Assembly: GCA_039105265.1 (NCBI GenBank)
Contig: JAPFFF010000034.1
Span: 744,001-808,000 of the forward strand
DNA length: 64,000 bases
Direction: 5' to 3'
Origin: Tritrichomonas musculus
Lineage: Eukaryota > Parabasalia > Tritrichomonadida > Tritrichomonadidae
A program made the position numbers and the translations under genes. Positions within the stretch are counted from its first letter, which is position 1. Each line of letters opens with the position of its first letter. The notes beneath the pieces were generated by a model. It worked only from the letters and a program-made list of their open reading frames with translations. It was not told the origin of the DNA and did not search any database. Of this stretch, positions 10,028 to 19,388 are shown piece by piece.

Positions 10028-10520
10028 GCTAGAATAATGGTAGAATGAGTGATAATCAAAGTATATCAATAAGGATTATGATGTTATAATTGAAAATAAT
10101 AATAGAATGAATGATGTTAATGATTAAATGAGTGATAATTGCATTAAACAAATAAGAATTATGATAGTATGAATAAGAATAATGTTAAAATGATTGATAA
10201 TTATAATATAAAAGTAAGAATTATGATGAATAAGCTAGAATAATGATTGAACTAGAGATAATAATGATAGAATGATTGATAATAATGATTAAATAAATGA
10301 CAATTATAATAAATAAGTAAATATTATGATAGAATGAAAAGAATAATGATAAAATGAGTGATAGTTTAAATATATAAGTAAGAATTATGATGAATATATT
10401 AATGATAACTTATCCTAGGATAAAGATTTTTTCTCCTGATCCATTTTAGGAGATTGCCGCATGCTTAGTAATAATGATAGAATGAGTGATAATAATGATT
10501 GTTTATGCTGTAAAAAAATG
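10028..10520 (+). repeat. Degenerate AATGATAGAATGAGTGATAA repeat tract
   Basis: Roughly 20 degenerate copies of a motif built from GATAATGATAGAATGAGTG occupy this tract. Inverted copies lie at 9320-9440, so the two arms could form a foldback structure around the MITE. The tract has no protein-coding signal. Confidence 0.65.
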
Positions 10521-10542
10521 ATAGAAGAAACGAGAACGACAA

Positions 10543-10770
10543 TAGTAGTATATACGAGTCGGTTTCCGCTGGGGCTGGCACCCCACGCGTCAACACGAAC
10601 TCGTCATAAAAGAAAAAGAAAAGAAAAGAAAAAGAAAAAAAGAAAAGAAAAGAAAAAAATATTCTTGTTCTCACTACTGCTCCCCATCAATGAAACGGCA
10701 CAGGTACCCCACCCCACAACCGCCCATCTATGAAACGGCACAGGTACCTGCCCCGAGAATCTCGTACCTA
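10543..10770 (+). repeat. Inner (subterminal) inverted repeat of Maverick, left copy
   Basis: This GC-richer 228-bp block is the reverse complement of 27562-27789 with about one difference. It contains a purine tract (AAAAGAAAAAGAAAAG type) and two direct copies of a block ending GAAACGGCACAGGTACC. It also contains several GGTACC palindromes. It sits directly outside the outermost genes on both sides, so it may hold promoters, packaging or replication signals; this is inference. Confidence 0.85.
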
Positions 10771-10797
10771 CTACAACAAAAATTAAAATAAAAGAAG

Positions 10798-11157
10798 TTA
10801 GATTTTACTAAGTAGTTCTTCTATATGAGGTAGTTCAGCATTAGTTTGAACACCTACATCCCAAAGGTCTTCAGTTTGAACACCTATCTCTTTATATTCA
10901 TAGGGAATAAAATGACACTCTGTCACTATAAACATTTCTTCTTCTTCTTTCTCTTGATGTTCATAATAGTTTTTATACAAGTTTACTCGCTTTTTTTTCT
11001 TTGGAAACTTGGTAATGTTTCTTTCTTTGTCATCAAGAGGATAATGACGAGGTTCATTATTATCAATTCTATCAACAATGATTTTCCCCCACTTGTTCAT
11101 ACGAAAATAAAAATGAAATGAATCATTTAAAAAGTGAGTAAATGTCATTTGTGCCAC
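10798..11157 (-). CDS. Maverick small protein with two QT motifs
   Basis: This 119-residue protein is of unknown family. The middle is basic (FPKKKKR) and the stretch after it acidic (EKEEEE). The C-terminal tail carries KEIGVQTED and DVGVQTNAE, exactly ten residues apart (cores at 91-96 and 101-106). Both resemble LC8-binding motifs that recur in other proteins of this element. Its 5' end overlaps the start of the divergent HNH gene by 16 bp, so the two share a promoter region inside each other's coding sequence. A charged, likely disordered adaptor is plausible; function is unknown. Confidence 0.6.
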   Translation of the reverse strand: MAQMTFTHFLNDSFHFYFRMNKWGKIIVDRIDNNEPRHYPLDDKERNITKFPKKKKRVNLYKNYYEHQEKEEEEMFIVTECHFIPYEYKEIGVQTEDLWDVGVQTNAELPHIEELLSKI

Positions 11158-11477
11158 TCAAAGGCTTTACTAACGACTATGAGATACTGAATAGGTACCC
11201 CTTTACTATAAGACGTAAGAGTAATCATTTTATATGCAAAGATGCAAAACATATAAAGGGGTATATACGAGTATGTCTAAATGGCAACTACTACTTGAAA
11301 CATGTACTTATAGCAAGACAGTTCATACCTAATGATGACCCACAACATAAAATAGAGGTAGACCATATCAATAGGAATAGGGCTGACTACCATCTAAGCA
11401 ACTTAAGATGGGTAACCCCAACTGATAGTAACTATAACAGGGATATGCCCAAAATTATAAATGCGAGGGCAGATTAG
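11142..11477 (+). CDS. HNH endonuclease
   Basis: The 111-residue product has a classic HNH core, KIEVDHINRNRADYHLSNLR followed by WVT. It is preceded by the region KHVLIARQFIP found in phage and homing-type HNH nucleases. The metal-binding His is in VDH and the Asn in NLRWV. Such nucleases nick or cut DNA and often promote their own spread. HNH genes are common in phages and giant viruses but are not a core Maverick gene. The gene is wedged between two minus-strand genes and overlaps both, by 16 and 23 bp, which fits a late compact insertion. Confidence 0.82.
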   Translation: MSFVPLKGFTNDYEILNRYPFTIRRKSNHFICKDAKHIKGYIRVCLNGNYYLKHVLIARQFIPNDDPQHKIEVDHINRNRADYHLSNLRWVTPTDSNYNRDMPKIINARAD

Positions 11478-11718
11478 ATATTTGGTACTCTAAGAACTCA
11501 AAGGCAAAATGTTCTATTTGGTCGATAAATTCCAAATCACCATCTTTCATCATTACACCAAGAAATTCAGGTTCGAAATACTCAGCAGCTAACTCTTTTA
11601 TCTTATTAATTAAAATATTACATACTCCCTCATTAGTCTCACATCTATAATCATAGAGGTAAGATACTATTTTATAGAGGATATATATACGCTCTTTTAT
11701 GGTCATGAAATAAGCCAT
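11455..11718 (-). CDS. Maverick small hypothetical protein
   Basis: This 87-residue protein is likely all-helical, with an acidic centre (AAEYFEPEFLG, DGDLEFIDQ). I recognise no family. The reading frame is clean and tightly packed between the HNH gene, which it overlaps by 23 bp, and the divergent protease gene that starts 69 bp away. That packing supports a real gene. Confidence 0.5.
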   Translation of the reverse strand: MAYFMTIKERIYILYKIVSYLYDYRCETNEGVCNILINKIKELAAEYFEPEFLGVMMKDGDLEFIDQIEHFAFEFLEYQISNLPSHL

Positions 11719-11786
11719 TTATACAGAAATAAAAAAAAAATGAAATAAACAACATCTTCTTCTTCTTTCTTTTATTTGATTTTTAA

Positions 11787-13367
11787 ATGACAAGTGATGT
11801 AGGTACACAAACTAAACCTAACAATAAAATACAACTACTACAAGGTACTATTAAATTTCGACCTAAACTAGTTGATAGAGATGTTGTAAGATTAACAAGA
11901 GGTTTGGGTCAAACTATATGGAAGTTCTCTAATAATCAAATAAATCTACAAAAATTATATGAGACATATTTAAATACTAGTATAGCTTTTAAAGACGTAC
12001 TTGAATTTGCTAATAGACTCAAGAGAGAGAGACCAAAAGCAAAATTTTCAGGTTGTGTGTTTGCGATTAAGAAAAATCAAGATGATAAAGATGAACATGG
12101 GCATTATATAACAGTATTAAAGCCATATCAATATACTCTCCAAGAATCAGATCAAGGTATATTAACAGAGATAAAATTACATTATGATATTATCAACATA
12201 AGGATATCTCGAATGAAGACTGAGGAGGAAAAACAAGCAGCTAGAGAACTGAGAGAGCAGATGAAAGAAAGAACATTGAAAAGTGATAAGAAAGAATATA
12301 AAACTAGAGGTATTCAAACAGATGATATACCAGAATTGGCTCCATTACCCAGACCTCCAACTTTAAATCGAAATGATTATCATCTTAACCTTAGGAAAAT
12401 CGGTAGGAACCGACCCACAAATGTTGAGCCACCAACAAGGGATCAAAATCAAAACAGAATTCAACTTTTACTTCAAAGTAGTACAAATTTAGACGAGGAT
12501 GATAGACCTAAGAAAAAATCAAAACAACATAAGAAAAAATCAAAACGACCTCGTTCACCTTCACCTCCACCTCCTCCTCCTTCTCGTTCACCTTCACCTC
12601 CACCACCTCCACCACCTCCTCCTCCTTCATCACCACCTCCACAGTTTCCATCATCACATACCTCTCGAGGTACTAGTCCTCCTCCAAGAGAACCCCGTAT
12701 GACACCACAGAAGACAGGAGAGTTTACAGTAGACCAAAGACGTCATAAAATTCATGATTGGAGGAGTTTAGTCAATGATGAAAATATAGAAGAAGATGTT
12801 ATTGATGACTACTTGAAACTTCTATATAACAAAGGAAAGAGATTGAATAAACAACCTGGTCAAAATGAAGCAGAGTTTGATAAAAAGAAAATATTGGTTG
12901 TACCTACTGCATTTTATACCCTCCTTTCTATGGCATATGAGACTAATGATATGGAAAAAATACATGAACTGATGAAAAGTCCTATCTCAGGTAAACAGTC
13001 ATTTACACATTTCGATAAAGTATTTGTCCCCATTTGCTCAGATGGAGAACATTGGGTTTTATGTATTGTTCGATATCCAAAGAAAATAATCGAATGCTAT
13101 GACTCTGAGAATAAGTCAATGGCACCAGAGGTAAAGACACTTAATAAGTGGATCAATATTTCAGGAACAGGTAAGTTAAAAGCAAAATATTATGATGTAC
13201 CTAGTCAAAGGAATAATAAGGATTGTGGAGTGTTTCTAATGGAATCTTGTCGTACCTTTTTGCATGAAGGAGATGGTAAGTTTAAACAACGCAATATGCC
13301 AGATATTAGAAAGAGAATACTTCGAGAACTTCAAAACAATGAATTAGAAACAGGTGTTGTATATTAA
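11787..13367 (+). CDS. Maverick adenain/Ulp1-like cysteine protease with long N-terminal region
   Basis: The last 150 residues carry the catalytic triad of the C5/C48 clan: His422 in DGEHWVL, Asp439 in CYDSE and Cys480 in NNKDCGVFL, with Gln474 nearby for the oxyanion hole. In Mavericks this protease is the presumed capsid maturation enzyme. The 526-residue protein is much longer than a bare protease. It has about 240 N-terminal residues of unknown fold, a lysine-rich patch (242-254) and a proline/serine tract (256-303). Two QT motifs occur, DVGTQTK (4-10) and TRGIQTD (173-179). The long N-terminal half could be a virion-associated scaffold, by analogy with adenoviral factors; this is inference. 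Confidence 0.88.
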   Translation: MTSDVGTQTKPNNKIQLLQGTIKFRPKLVDRDVVRLTRGLGQTIWKFSNNQINLQKLYETYLNTSIAFKDVLEFANRLKRERPKAKFSGCVFAIKKNQDDKDEHGHYITVLKPYQYTLQESDQGILTEIKLHYDIINIRISRMKTEEEKQAARELREQMKERTLKSDKKEYKTRGIQTDDIPELAPLPRPPTLNRNDYHLNLRKIGRNRPTNVEPPTRDQNQNRIQLLLQSSTNLDEDDRPKKKSKQHKKKSKRPRSPSPPPPPPSRSPSPPPPPPPPPPSSPPPQFPSSHTSRGTSPPPREPRMTPQKTGEFTVDQRRHKIHDWRSLVNDENIEEDVIDDYLKLLYNKGKRLNKQPGQNEAEFDKKKILVVPTAFYTLLSMAYETNDMEKIHELMKSPISGKQSFTHFDKVFVPICSDGEHWVLCIVRYPKKIIECYDSENKSMAPEVKTLNKWINISGTGKLKAKYYDVPSQRNNKDCGVFLMESCRTFLHEGDGKFKQRNMPDIRKRILRELQNNELETGVVY

Positions 13368-13391
13368 TAAAGACTTTTTATTCAACTCGAA

Positions 13392-14393
13392 ATGGAATTA
13401 CCACCAAGTGTTAACACTTTATATCCTAATCGAGATAATATAGTTAATGATGGTAATACACCTCTTCCAATCGAAACAGCCTACTTCCTTGAGGATGCTC
13501 AACATGATAAAGCTAAGTTTAATAGGTATTGGTTTAATTTCCCACCAGAATGGTCAACTGCAAACAAAGGGGAATCTATTGTTGGCGTTCGTTCAGCACA
13601 TATCATTAAGAGAAGACGCAAAATGGAAGTAGAGATTGAAATATATAAGATACATAAGAAAACATATGAGTTTGTTTGTGGTGGAACATGGAATGATGGA
13701 ACACTAAAAGAAGACTATATAACTGGTTCAAATCATGAATATGGGTGCTTCAAAGTCATTGATTGGGTGTCAGTCGATGGAGATTTACGTGGATTTTTTG
13801 ATGCAGTTAATCGTGCATTCAAGTCATACATTAGAACTTCTAAATTAGACAAATTTGTTCAAAATGATGATGATATACAGGATAGAGATATACAAACCGA
13901 TGGATACTATGATAAAAATGGTTTTCATGAAATCATTTATACAGAAAGAAATAAAGCAGGGAACCATAAATACTACTATAACAATAGTAAGAATGAACGA
14001 GATTGGGAGTATACTGCACCATATATGAACTTTTTCCAACTTAAATCCTGGAATGATGACTTTGCAGATGTGTTTAATATAGGTAATGGCATATTTCAAA
14101 ATAAACCAGAAAAATATCAAACATGGAGTAAGACATTAATATTTGATAATATATGGGACAGACAATCATGCAAAATATATTCATCGATAGGTGAACAAGC
14201 ATTGCATAACTATATTGGAGATAGTGATGTTGAATATAGTCCTATTAAGTACTTCAAGTTAAACTCAATGGACCAAAGGTTTTGGATAGACTTCTATAGT
14301 GATGCACATTATAATTGTCCAACAAAACTACCTCCAAATGATTCATTTGTAATCGAAATGCAATTCCTTCAATACGATAAGATGTTTATTTAA
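13392..14393 (+). CDS. Maverick putative capsid-type protein
   Basis: This 333-residue, beta-rich looking protein is not recognised by motif. It is rich in aromatic residues and alternating polar/hydrophobic strands. It ends in a conserved-looking stretch, SFVIEMQFLQYDKMF, of the type that closes jelly-roll subunits. It sits between protease and integrase genes, 24 bp after the former and 6 bp before the latter. A flexible acidic loop at 158-171 holds DRDIQTDG, the best single LC8-type match in the element. Candidate roles are a capsid or penton-type subunit. Mavericks normally encode major and minor jelly-roll capsid proteins, and this and the 18636-19385 product are the best candidates here. 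Confidence 0.5.
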   Translation: MELPPSVNTLYPNRDNIVNDGNTPLPIETAYFLEDAQHDKAKFNRYWFNFPPEWSTANKGESIVGVRSAHIIKRRRKMEVEIEIYKIHKKTYEFVCGGTWNDGTLKEDYITGSNHEYGCFKVIDWVSVDGDLRGFFDAVNRAFKSYIRTSKLDKFVQNDDDIQDRDIQTDGYYDKNGFHEIIYTERNKAGNHKYYYNNSKNERDWEYTAPYMNFFQLKSWNDDFADVFNIGNGIFQNKPEKYQTWSKTLIFDNIWDRQSCKIYSSIGEQALHNYIGDSDVEYSPIKYFKLNSMDQRFWIDFYSDAHYNCPTKLPPNDSFVIEMQFLQYDKMFI

Positions 14394-14399
14394 AAATAA

Positions 14400-15554
14400 A
14401 TGAGTAAAGAAGAACCAAGCCCATATGAAAAATTATACAACAAAGCTAAATGGAAGACCTTGGACAAATACCTTAGCATGGCAAAACAAGAGAATCTAAA
14501 TGAAGACGAAGCAAAGAAATACTTTGATGAAAAAGTAGTACATGATAAGAGAGTACCTAAAGCACAATTTATTCCTATTGTATCCAAACATCCTCATGGT
14601 TATCAAATGGATACCTTCATTAATAATAAAGAGGCAGGTGGGTTGAATTATCTAATGTTCATTAATATCAACACCAGAAAAGCATATGCATATCCTATGA
14701 ATGGTAAAGGAGCAAGAGAAGTATTAACAGCACTTCATAAATTTGTTAATGATGTACCTCATGTATATTCGATAACAAGTGATGAGGATGCTGCATATTT
14801 ATCATCAACAGTCTTAGACTTCATGAGAGAGAAGAACATAAAATATCGAACAACAACTGAGAATAACCATAATGTACTTGGCATTATTAATAGGTTTATG
14901 AGAACCATAAGAGATGCTATTGGTGAAAATAGGTTTATTCAACCAAAGGAGATGCATGATTTGGTTAACATATATAACAACTCTCCTCATAGGTCTCTAG
15001 ATAATAAAGCACCTAATGATATTACTCCAGAGGATGAAATAAAGTACATACAAAAGAATGCACGCATTAATCCATATCATTTTAATCCAGGTGAGAAGGT
15101 CAGGTTAGTACTCGAAAAAGAACCATTTGGTAAAAGAAGAAGTAATTTGTCTAATGAGTCTTATATAGTTGACTCGCAAAAAGGTAACCAGTTTGTGGTC
15201 AAGTCCAAAGATGGTTCAACTAGTTCATTCCCTGGATATAGGTTGTTAAGGACAAGAGACAAAAGGATTAAAGTAGCTGAAAGACTAAATGAAGGTAAAG
15301 AAGGTATTATTGAAAAAATATATAACTTTGATGAAGATACTGGTAAGTATGATTTAAAATGGGAAGGAGTCGAAGGTGATGATGCCTTTGCTAGACAAAC
15401 TATTAGAGATGTAAGGAGAGGTAATCCATTAGTACTTGGTACAGCAGAAAGACAATATTGGTTGGAACAAAAGAAAAATTATGAACGACAAATTAAAGCA
15501 GGTCAAAAGGTTGAGGGCAAACCAATACCAGATAAAATTATGAAATACATTTAA
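14400..15554 (+). CDS. Maverick retroviral-like (DDE) integrase
   Basis: The 384-residue protein has an rve-type core: an acidic residue in QMDTFIN (about 70), then GLNYLMFININTRKAYAYP. A second acidic residue lies in ITSDEDAAYL (about 127). Next come TENNHNVLGIINRFMRTIRD and the target-joining helix region with NNSPHRSLDNKAP. The C-terminal part (about 300-345, IEKIYNFDEDTGKYDLKWEG) looks like a chromodomain or SH3-like DNA-binding module. Maverick integrases insert the linear double-stranded element, usually with a 5-6 bp duplication. The gene lies 11 bp upstream of the ATPase gene on the same strand. Confidence 0.9.
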   Translation: MSKEEPSPYEKLYNKAKWKTLDKYLSMAKQENLNEDEAKKYFDEKVVHDKRVPKAQFIPIVSKHPHGYQMDTFINNKEAGGLNYLMFININTRKAYAYPMNGKGAREVLTALHKFVNDVPHVYSITSDEDAAYLSSTVLDFMREKNIKYRTTTENNHNVLGIINRFMRTIRDAIGENRFIQPKEMHDLVNIYNNSPHRSLDNKAPNDITPEDEIKYIQKNARINPYHFNPGEKVRLVLEKEPFGKRRSNLSNESYIVDSQKGNQFVVKSKDGSTSSFPGYRLLRTRDKRIKVAERLNEGKEGIIEKIYNFDEDTGKYDLKWEGVEGDDAFARQTIRDVRRGNPLVLGTAERQYWLEQKKNYERQIKAGQKVEGKPIPDKIMKYI

Positions 15555-15564
15555 AAATTTGTAA

Positions 15565-16020
15565 ATGGATGAACCCCCAAATGCAGAACTCATAAATAAA
15601 GTAGAAACATTGATTAAAGAGACCTTACAGAAGAACATGAAAGAGATAGATGGTGCTTTGATTAAACCATTATCACCTGATTATCCTTTTAGCACAAATG
15701 GTATATACTTTTTAATTGGTAAACCAGGTGCTGGTAAAAGTTTTTGGATATGGAGACATATTATGATAACAGAGAGGTTGTTTAAACATCCATACTACCA
15801 AAAGATAATATTTTGCTCAAGCTCTGGTAAAATGGATAAAACAGCTGAAACACTTAATAAACAGATACGATCAAGAATCGATTATGTAAAGGAAAGAGAA
15901 TTAATGAGTTATCTTAAAAGACATCTTCGAAGAAAGATAAAGTATTATGCTATTGTCAAATATGTATTATCTCGAATGAAAGAGACCAATGACGAAATGA
16001 GGAGGCTCATTGAGAGATAA
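15565..16020 (+). CDS. Maverick genome-packaging ATPase (FtsK/HerA-like)
   Basis: The 151-residue frame shows a Walker A loop GKPGAGKS (52-59). After it comes the strand-helix IIFCSSSGKMDKTAETL, typical of A32/FtsK-HerA packaging ATPases of Mavericks and adintoviruses. The family pumps double-stranded DNA into capsids. Its 3' end overlaps the polymerase start by 11 bp. Confidence 0.8.
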   Translation: MDEPPNAELINKVETLIKETLQKNMKEIDGALIKPLSPDYPFSTNGIYFLIGKPGAGKSFWIWRHIMITERLFKHPYYQKIIFCSSSGKMDKTAETLNKQIRSRIDYVKERELMSYLKRHLRRKIKYYAIVKYVLSRMKETNDEMRRLIER

Positions 16021-18643
16021 TTGTTTTGTATATGCTTGTATACAATCAGGTGTGTTCACTGATGATGAAATAGATGACTTACGATTTTTTGTTCAAACAA
16101 GAGCCATACCCAATAACAAGATAGAAGAAGTAGCTAAAAAGTTCAAGTGCAATTTTAGTATCATTAGAATTGTTGAACAACCTGATAAATACAAGTATGA
16201 AACAAGAATCAACACCAGAAAGAAAAAATGGTCTGTCGATTTTAAAAGAGAAGTTAACCTGATATTGTTCAAAGACCATTATATGCTCAACAGGAAAATA
16301 CCTTGTACATTATTCTACCTTCAACACTATGAAGAACTTGATAGAACATTTGCATATATGCCTTTTGACAAAAGATGTATGATAGCAAGATTGGAGAAAA
16401 ATGGAAAGACTGTCAAAGACTATAAACATGAAGGAATCAAACCAATAACCTTTTTCCAAAAGATGTTTGAGTTACATCTATTTGAAGAAATCAAAGCATG
16501 CGAAATGGATATTATCAACACAACTGAATATGAACATGTTAATGACTATGTAAGTCTCGAATATAATGCAGAACATAGTACAAGACTCATTGAGAATAAT
16601 AAAAAGAAACAAAATACATGGTCAAGGATTTATTATAGCGACTTCGAAACAAACTCGACAGTCAGTCCACATATACCATATCTCAATTGTACGATCTTTC
16701 GAGATGGAGCCAACATACATAAAATATCTATTCAAGGTGAAGATTGTGGACAGAAGCTCTTGAATTATTTATGGAGTGGCTCATTAACATATTTTCATAA
16801 CCTCAAGTATGATGCATGTTTTTTCATTAACACACCTGGATGGGATACACAGATAACAGAACGAAGTGGAACTGTGTTGCAAATCATCATGACATTATTC
16901 GAAGAAGGTACAAGGAAAGTCAAAAAGCGATTAACATTCAGGAACTCATATAGTATAATACCTCAAGCATTAAGTAAATTTGCTACAATGTTCAACCTCA
17001 ATGTTCACAAGGAAGTCATGGCATATAAGCTATATACACAAGAGAACATTCAAAGAAGAATTGTTGATGCTACTGAGTTCCAACAGCAATACATCGATGA
17101 AAATGCAGATAAGTTATCGAAAGCACAACTTGATGCAAACTGCAAGCAGATTATCGAAAATGCAAAAATCGCAAATTGCTATAATGATGGCAAAATCGAC
17201 ATCATTAAATATGCCATCTTCTATTGTTTCAAGGACTGTATTGTTTTGATGAAGGGAATGGAAAAATTTAATGAAGACCTGAAAGCAGTCTTTAAAGAGA
17301 CAAAGACAGATATGTATGGTGTTCATGATTTTATATCTATAAGTGCTATTGGATACTGCTTTGCCAAGAAATATGGTTGCTTTGATGGATGTTATGAACT
17401 ATCAGGTAAGTGTCAAGACTTCATACAACGATGTGTCTCTGGTGGAAGAACAATGACAGCAGGTAATGAAAAGCAATACATCGAAGGAAAGATACAAGAC
17501 TTTGATGCAGTTAGCTTATATCCATCTGCAATGTATGTTATGGATGGTATACCATTAGGAAGACCTAAAGTAATATCACAAGGTACAACACATGAACAAC
17601 TTATGCAATATGATACATTCTTTATCGAAGTCAACATCAAGAAACTCGAATGTAAATCAAAAGAGCCATATAAATTTGGACAAGTATTTACAAGGAATGA
17701 AGCAGGTAGTAAAATATTCGGCAATTTCCTTGTTGACCATTATTATATCGATAAAGTAGGTCTCATGGACTTGTTCGAATTTTATGATGTTGAATATGAG
17801 TTAATACGTGGCTATTACTTTGATGAAGGATTTAACAAGAAAATCAATGAGTTCATTGAGAAGCTCTTTAATCTCAGGGCAAGTTATAAAAAGCAAAAGA
17901 ACCCTCTTGAACAAACAATAAAGCTCCTCCTCAACTCCATATATGGCAAGTCAATATTGAAAGCAACAAAGACTGAAACCAAGACAGTACCAAAAAGCCA
18001 ACTATACAAGTACCTATGGAGGAACTACAACTTTATCAAGGAGGTTGTTGAAGATGCTAATATTGATAAGTGCTATGTCAAGAAGTTGAAACCAATTAAT
18101 GACCATTTCAACCTACCTCAATTTGGTGCAAGCGTTCTCTCTTGGAGTAAGCACTTAATGAACAGGGTTATGGCTACAGCTGAGCAAGCAGGTATACCTA
18201 TCTTTTATCAAGATACTGATAGTATGCATGTACTTGAAAAAGATGTACCAAGGATAGCTGACTTATTCCAGTTCAAGTATCATCAACCTCTTATTGGAAA
18301 AAATATGTGTCAGTTTCATAATGACTTTGATGAGTTCCAAGGTAGTCAGGGAGAAATACACTCAAGAAAACTCATTGCACTTGGTAAAAAGAGCTACCTC
18401 GATATCTTGGTTGATGAACAAGGAAATGAAGGATATCATATTAGACTCAAAGGAATTCCAAAACAAGTTATTCTCAACAAGTGCAAAAGGATGGATATCT
18501 CAGTTGAAGAGCTTTTTGAAAGAATGCATGAAGGAGAAAGCATGACATTTGATTTGTTGGATGGTTCGAATGCATTCAGGAAGTCAAAGACATTTCAACA
18601 AACCAACCTACCCAAATTTGCACGTACTCTTAGGTTTACGTAG
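16010..18643 (+). CDS. Maverick protein-primed DNA polymerase B
   Basis: The 877-residue protein has the full set of family B motifs. Exo I is DFETN (about 211), Exo II is FHNLKYD (about 262) and Exo III is the YCFKDCIVL region (about 410). Motif A is DAVSLYPSAM (about 500), motif B is LLNSIYGKS (about 645) and motif C is YQDTDSMH (about 735). The spacing between A and B fits the protein-primed subgroup with a TPR-type insertion, as in phi29, adenovirus and Mavericks. It should copy the linear element from its ends. An N-terminal domain with NCFVYACIQSG precedes the exonuclease domain. The gene's last 8 bases overlap the convergent gene that follows. Confidence 0.95.
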   Translation: MRDNCFVYACIQSGVFTDDEIDDLRFFVQTRAIPNNKIEEVAKKFKCNFSIIRIVEQPDKYKYETRINTRKKKWSVDFKREVNLILFKDHYMLNRKIPCTLFYLQHYEELDRTFAYMPFDKRCMIARLEKNGKTVKDYKHEGIKPITFFQKMFELHLFEEIKACEMDIINTTEYEHVNDYVSLEYNAEHSTRLIENNKKKQNTWSRIYYSDFETNSTVSPHIPYLNCTIFRDGANIHKISIQGEDCGQKLLNYLWSGSLTYFHNLKYDACFFINTPGWDTQITERSGTVLQIIMTLFEEGTRKVKKRLTFRNSYSIIPQALSKFATMFNLNVHKEVMAYKLYTQENIQRRIVDATEFQQQYIDENADKLSKAQLDANCKQIIENAKIANCYNDGKIDIIKYAIFYCFKDCIVLMKGMEKFNEDLKAVFKETKTDMYGVHDFISISAIGYCFAKKYGCFDGCYELSGKCQDFIQRCVSGGRTMTAGNEKQYIEGKIQDFDAVSLYPSAMYVMDGIPLGRPKVISQGTTHEQLMQYDTFFIEVNIKKLECKSKEPYKFGQVFTRNEAGSKIFGNFLVDHYYIDKVGLMDLFEFYDVEYELIRGYYFDEGFNKKINEFIEKLFNLRASYKKQKNPLEQTIKLLLNSIYGKSILKATKTETKTVPKSQLYKYLWRNYNFIKEVVEDANIDKCYVKKLKPINDHFNLPQFGASVLSWSKHLMNRVMATAEQAGIPIFYQDTDSMHVLEKDVPRIADLFQFKYHQPLIGKNMCQFHNDFDEFQGSQGEIHSRKLIALGKKSYLDILVDEQGNEGYHIRLKGIPKQVILNKCKRMDISVEELFERMHEGESMTFDLLDGSNAFRKSKTFQQTNLPKFARTLRFT

Positions 18644-19385
18644 TTAACACATCATTGACATCAGTCGAGTTAGATGGTTTAATTTTGATAGTTATGAACA
18701 AAGGACTTTTTAACAATATCGGCTGGTATTGAAAATCTACTAAACTTAATTCTAAAAACTTTAATGAATCTGTATATGTTTTTATTTTTAATGGTTTACT
18801 TTCAGTTTCGAAATCATATATAAGTGGTTTATTATCTAAAGTGAATGTATTTATACTACCAATGACTGAAGGTGTATATTGTTGTTCACCTATATTCGAG
18901 TATATGGCATTACCTTGTAGAGATACTAGATACAACTTAGTATGATTTAATATTGGGATGTCTTTAATATTATATGTTGCATTTGATGGTAACACAATAG
19001 GCAATGAAGTATTATATAAACCAGTTAATAAAGCAGCCCTATGGGAAATAGAGGTTATTGTTAACGGTGTTTGTGTCTTTATTGTAAATGTACGAGTATT
19101 ATCATTATATTTAAAAGATACCTCCGCAAGCGGATTTAAAACTGCTTCTATTTGCTTGATGGTATAATTATATCTATCTTCGAATTTAAGCTTGAATGGA
19201 ATACTGTTATGTGTAAACTCTATATAATCATCTTTCGTACTCAACATAATATTACTTATTGTATTAATTGAAGATACAAAATATTTAATATATTTACACT
19301 TCCATGGTATATCCAAATTGATAGATACCTTATTATATTCATCAGCATTTGTACTCTGCACTGATACTAACATTTTATAATTCAT
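18636..19385 (-). CDS. Maverick putative minor capsid or penton protein
   Basis: This 249-residue protein is rich in beta strands. Its sequence reads like a small virion protein: KYIKYFVSSINTISNIML, then DDYIEF, a loop with ISHRAALLTGL, then LYLVSLQGNAIYS. The HR-x-A-x-LLG-type segment and the size fit the single jelly-roll or penton-type proteins encoded next to polB in many Mavericks. It is convergent with polB (8-bp overlap) and divergent from the giant fibre gene, 3 bp apart. A weak IKTQT motif occurs in the middle. The assignment rests on composition and context, not on a diagnostic motif. Confidence 0.5.
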   Translation of the reverse strand: MNYKMLVSVQSTNADEYNKVSINLDIPWKCKYIKYFVSSINTISNIMLSTKDDYIEFTHNSIPFKLKFEDRYNYTIKQIEAVLNPLAEVSFKYNDNTRTFTIKTQTPLTITSISHRAALLTGLYNTSLPIVLPSNATYNIKDIPILNHTKLYLVSLQGNAIYSNIGEQQYTPSVIGSINTFTLDNKPLIYDFETESKPLKIKTYTDSLKFLELSLVDFQYQPILLKSPLFITIKIKPSNSTDVNDVLTT

Positions 19386-19388
19386 AAA

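Noticed and set aside
10461-10733. Overlapping ORFs on both strands in the inner inverted repeat
   Set aside because: They are produced by the purine/pyrimidine tract (runs of Lys or Phe/Ser) and have no independent support.
12499-12702. 67-codon His/Leu-rich ORF
   Set aside because: It is the +1 shadow of the proline-rich tract in the Maverick protease gene.
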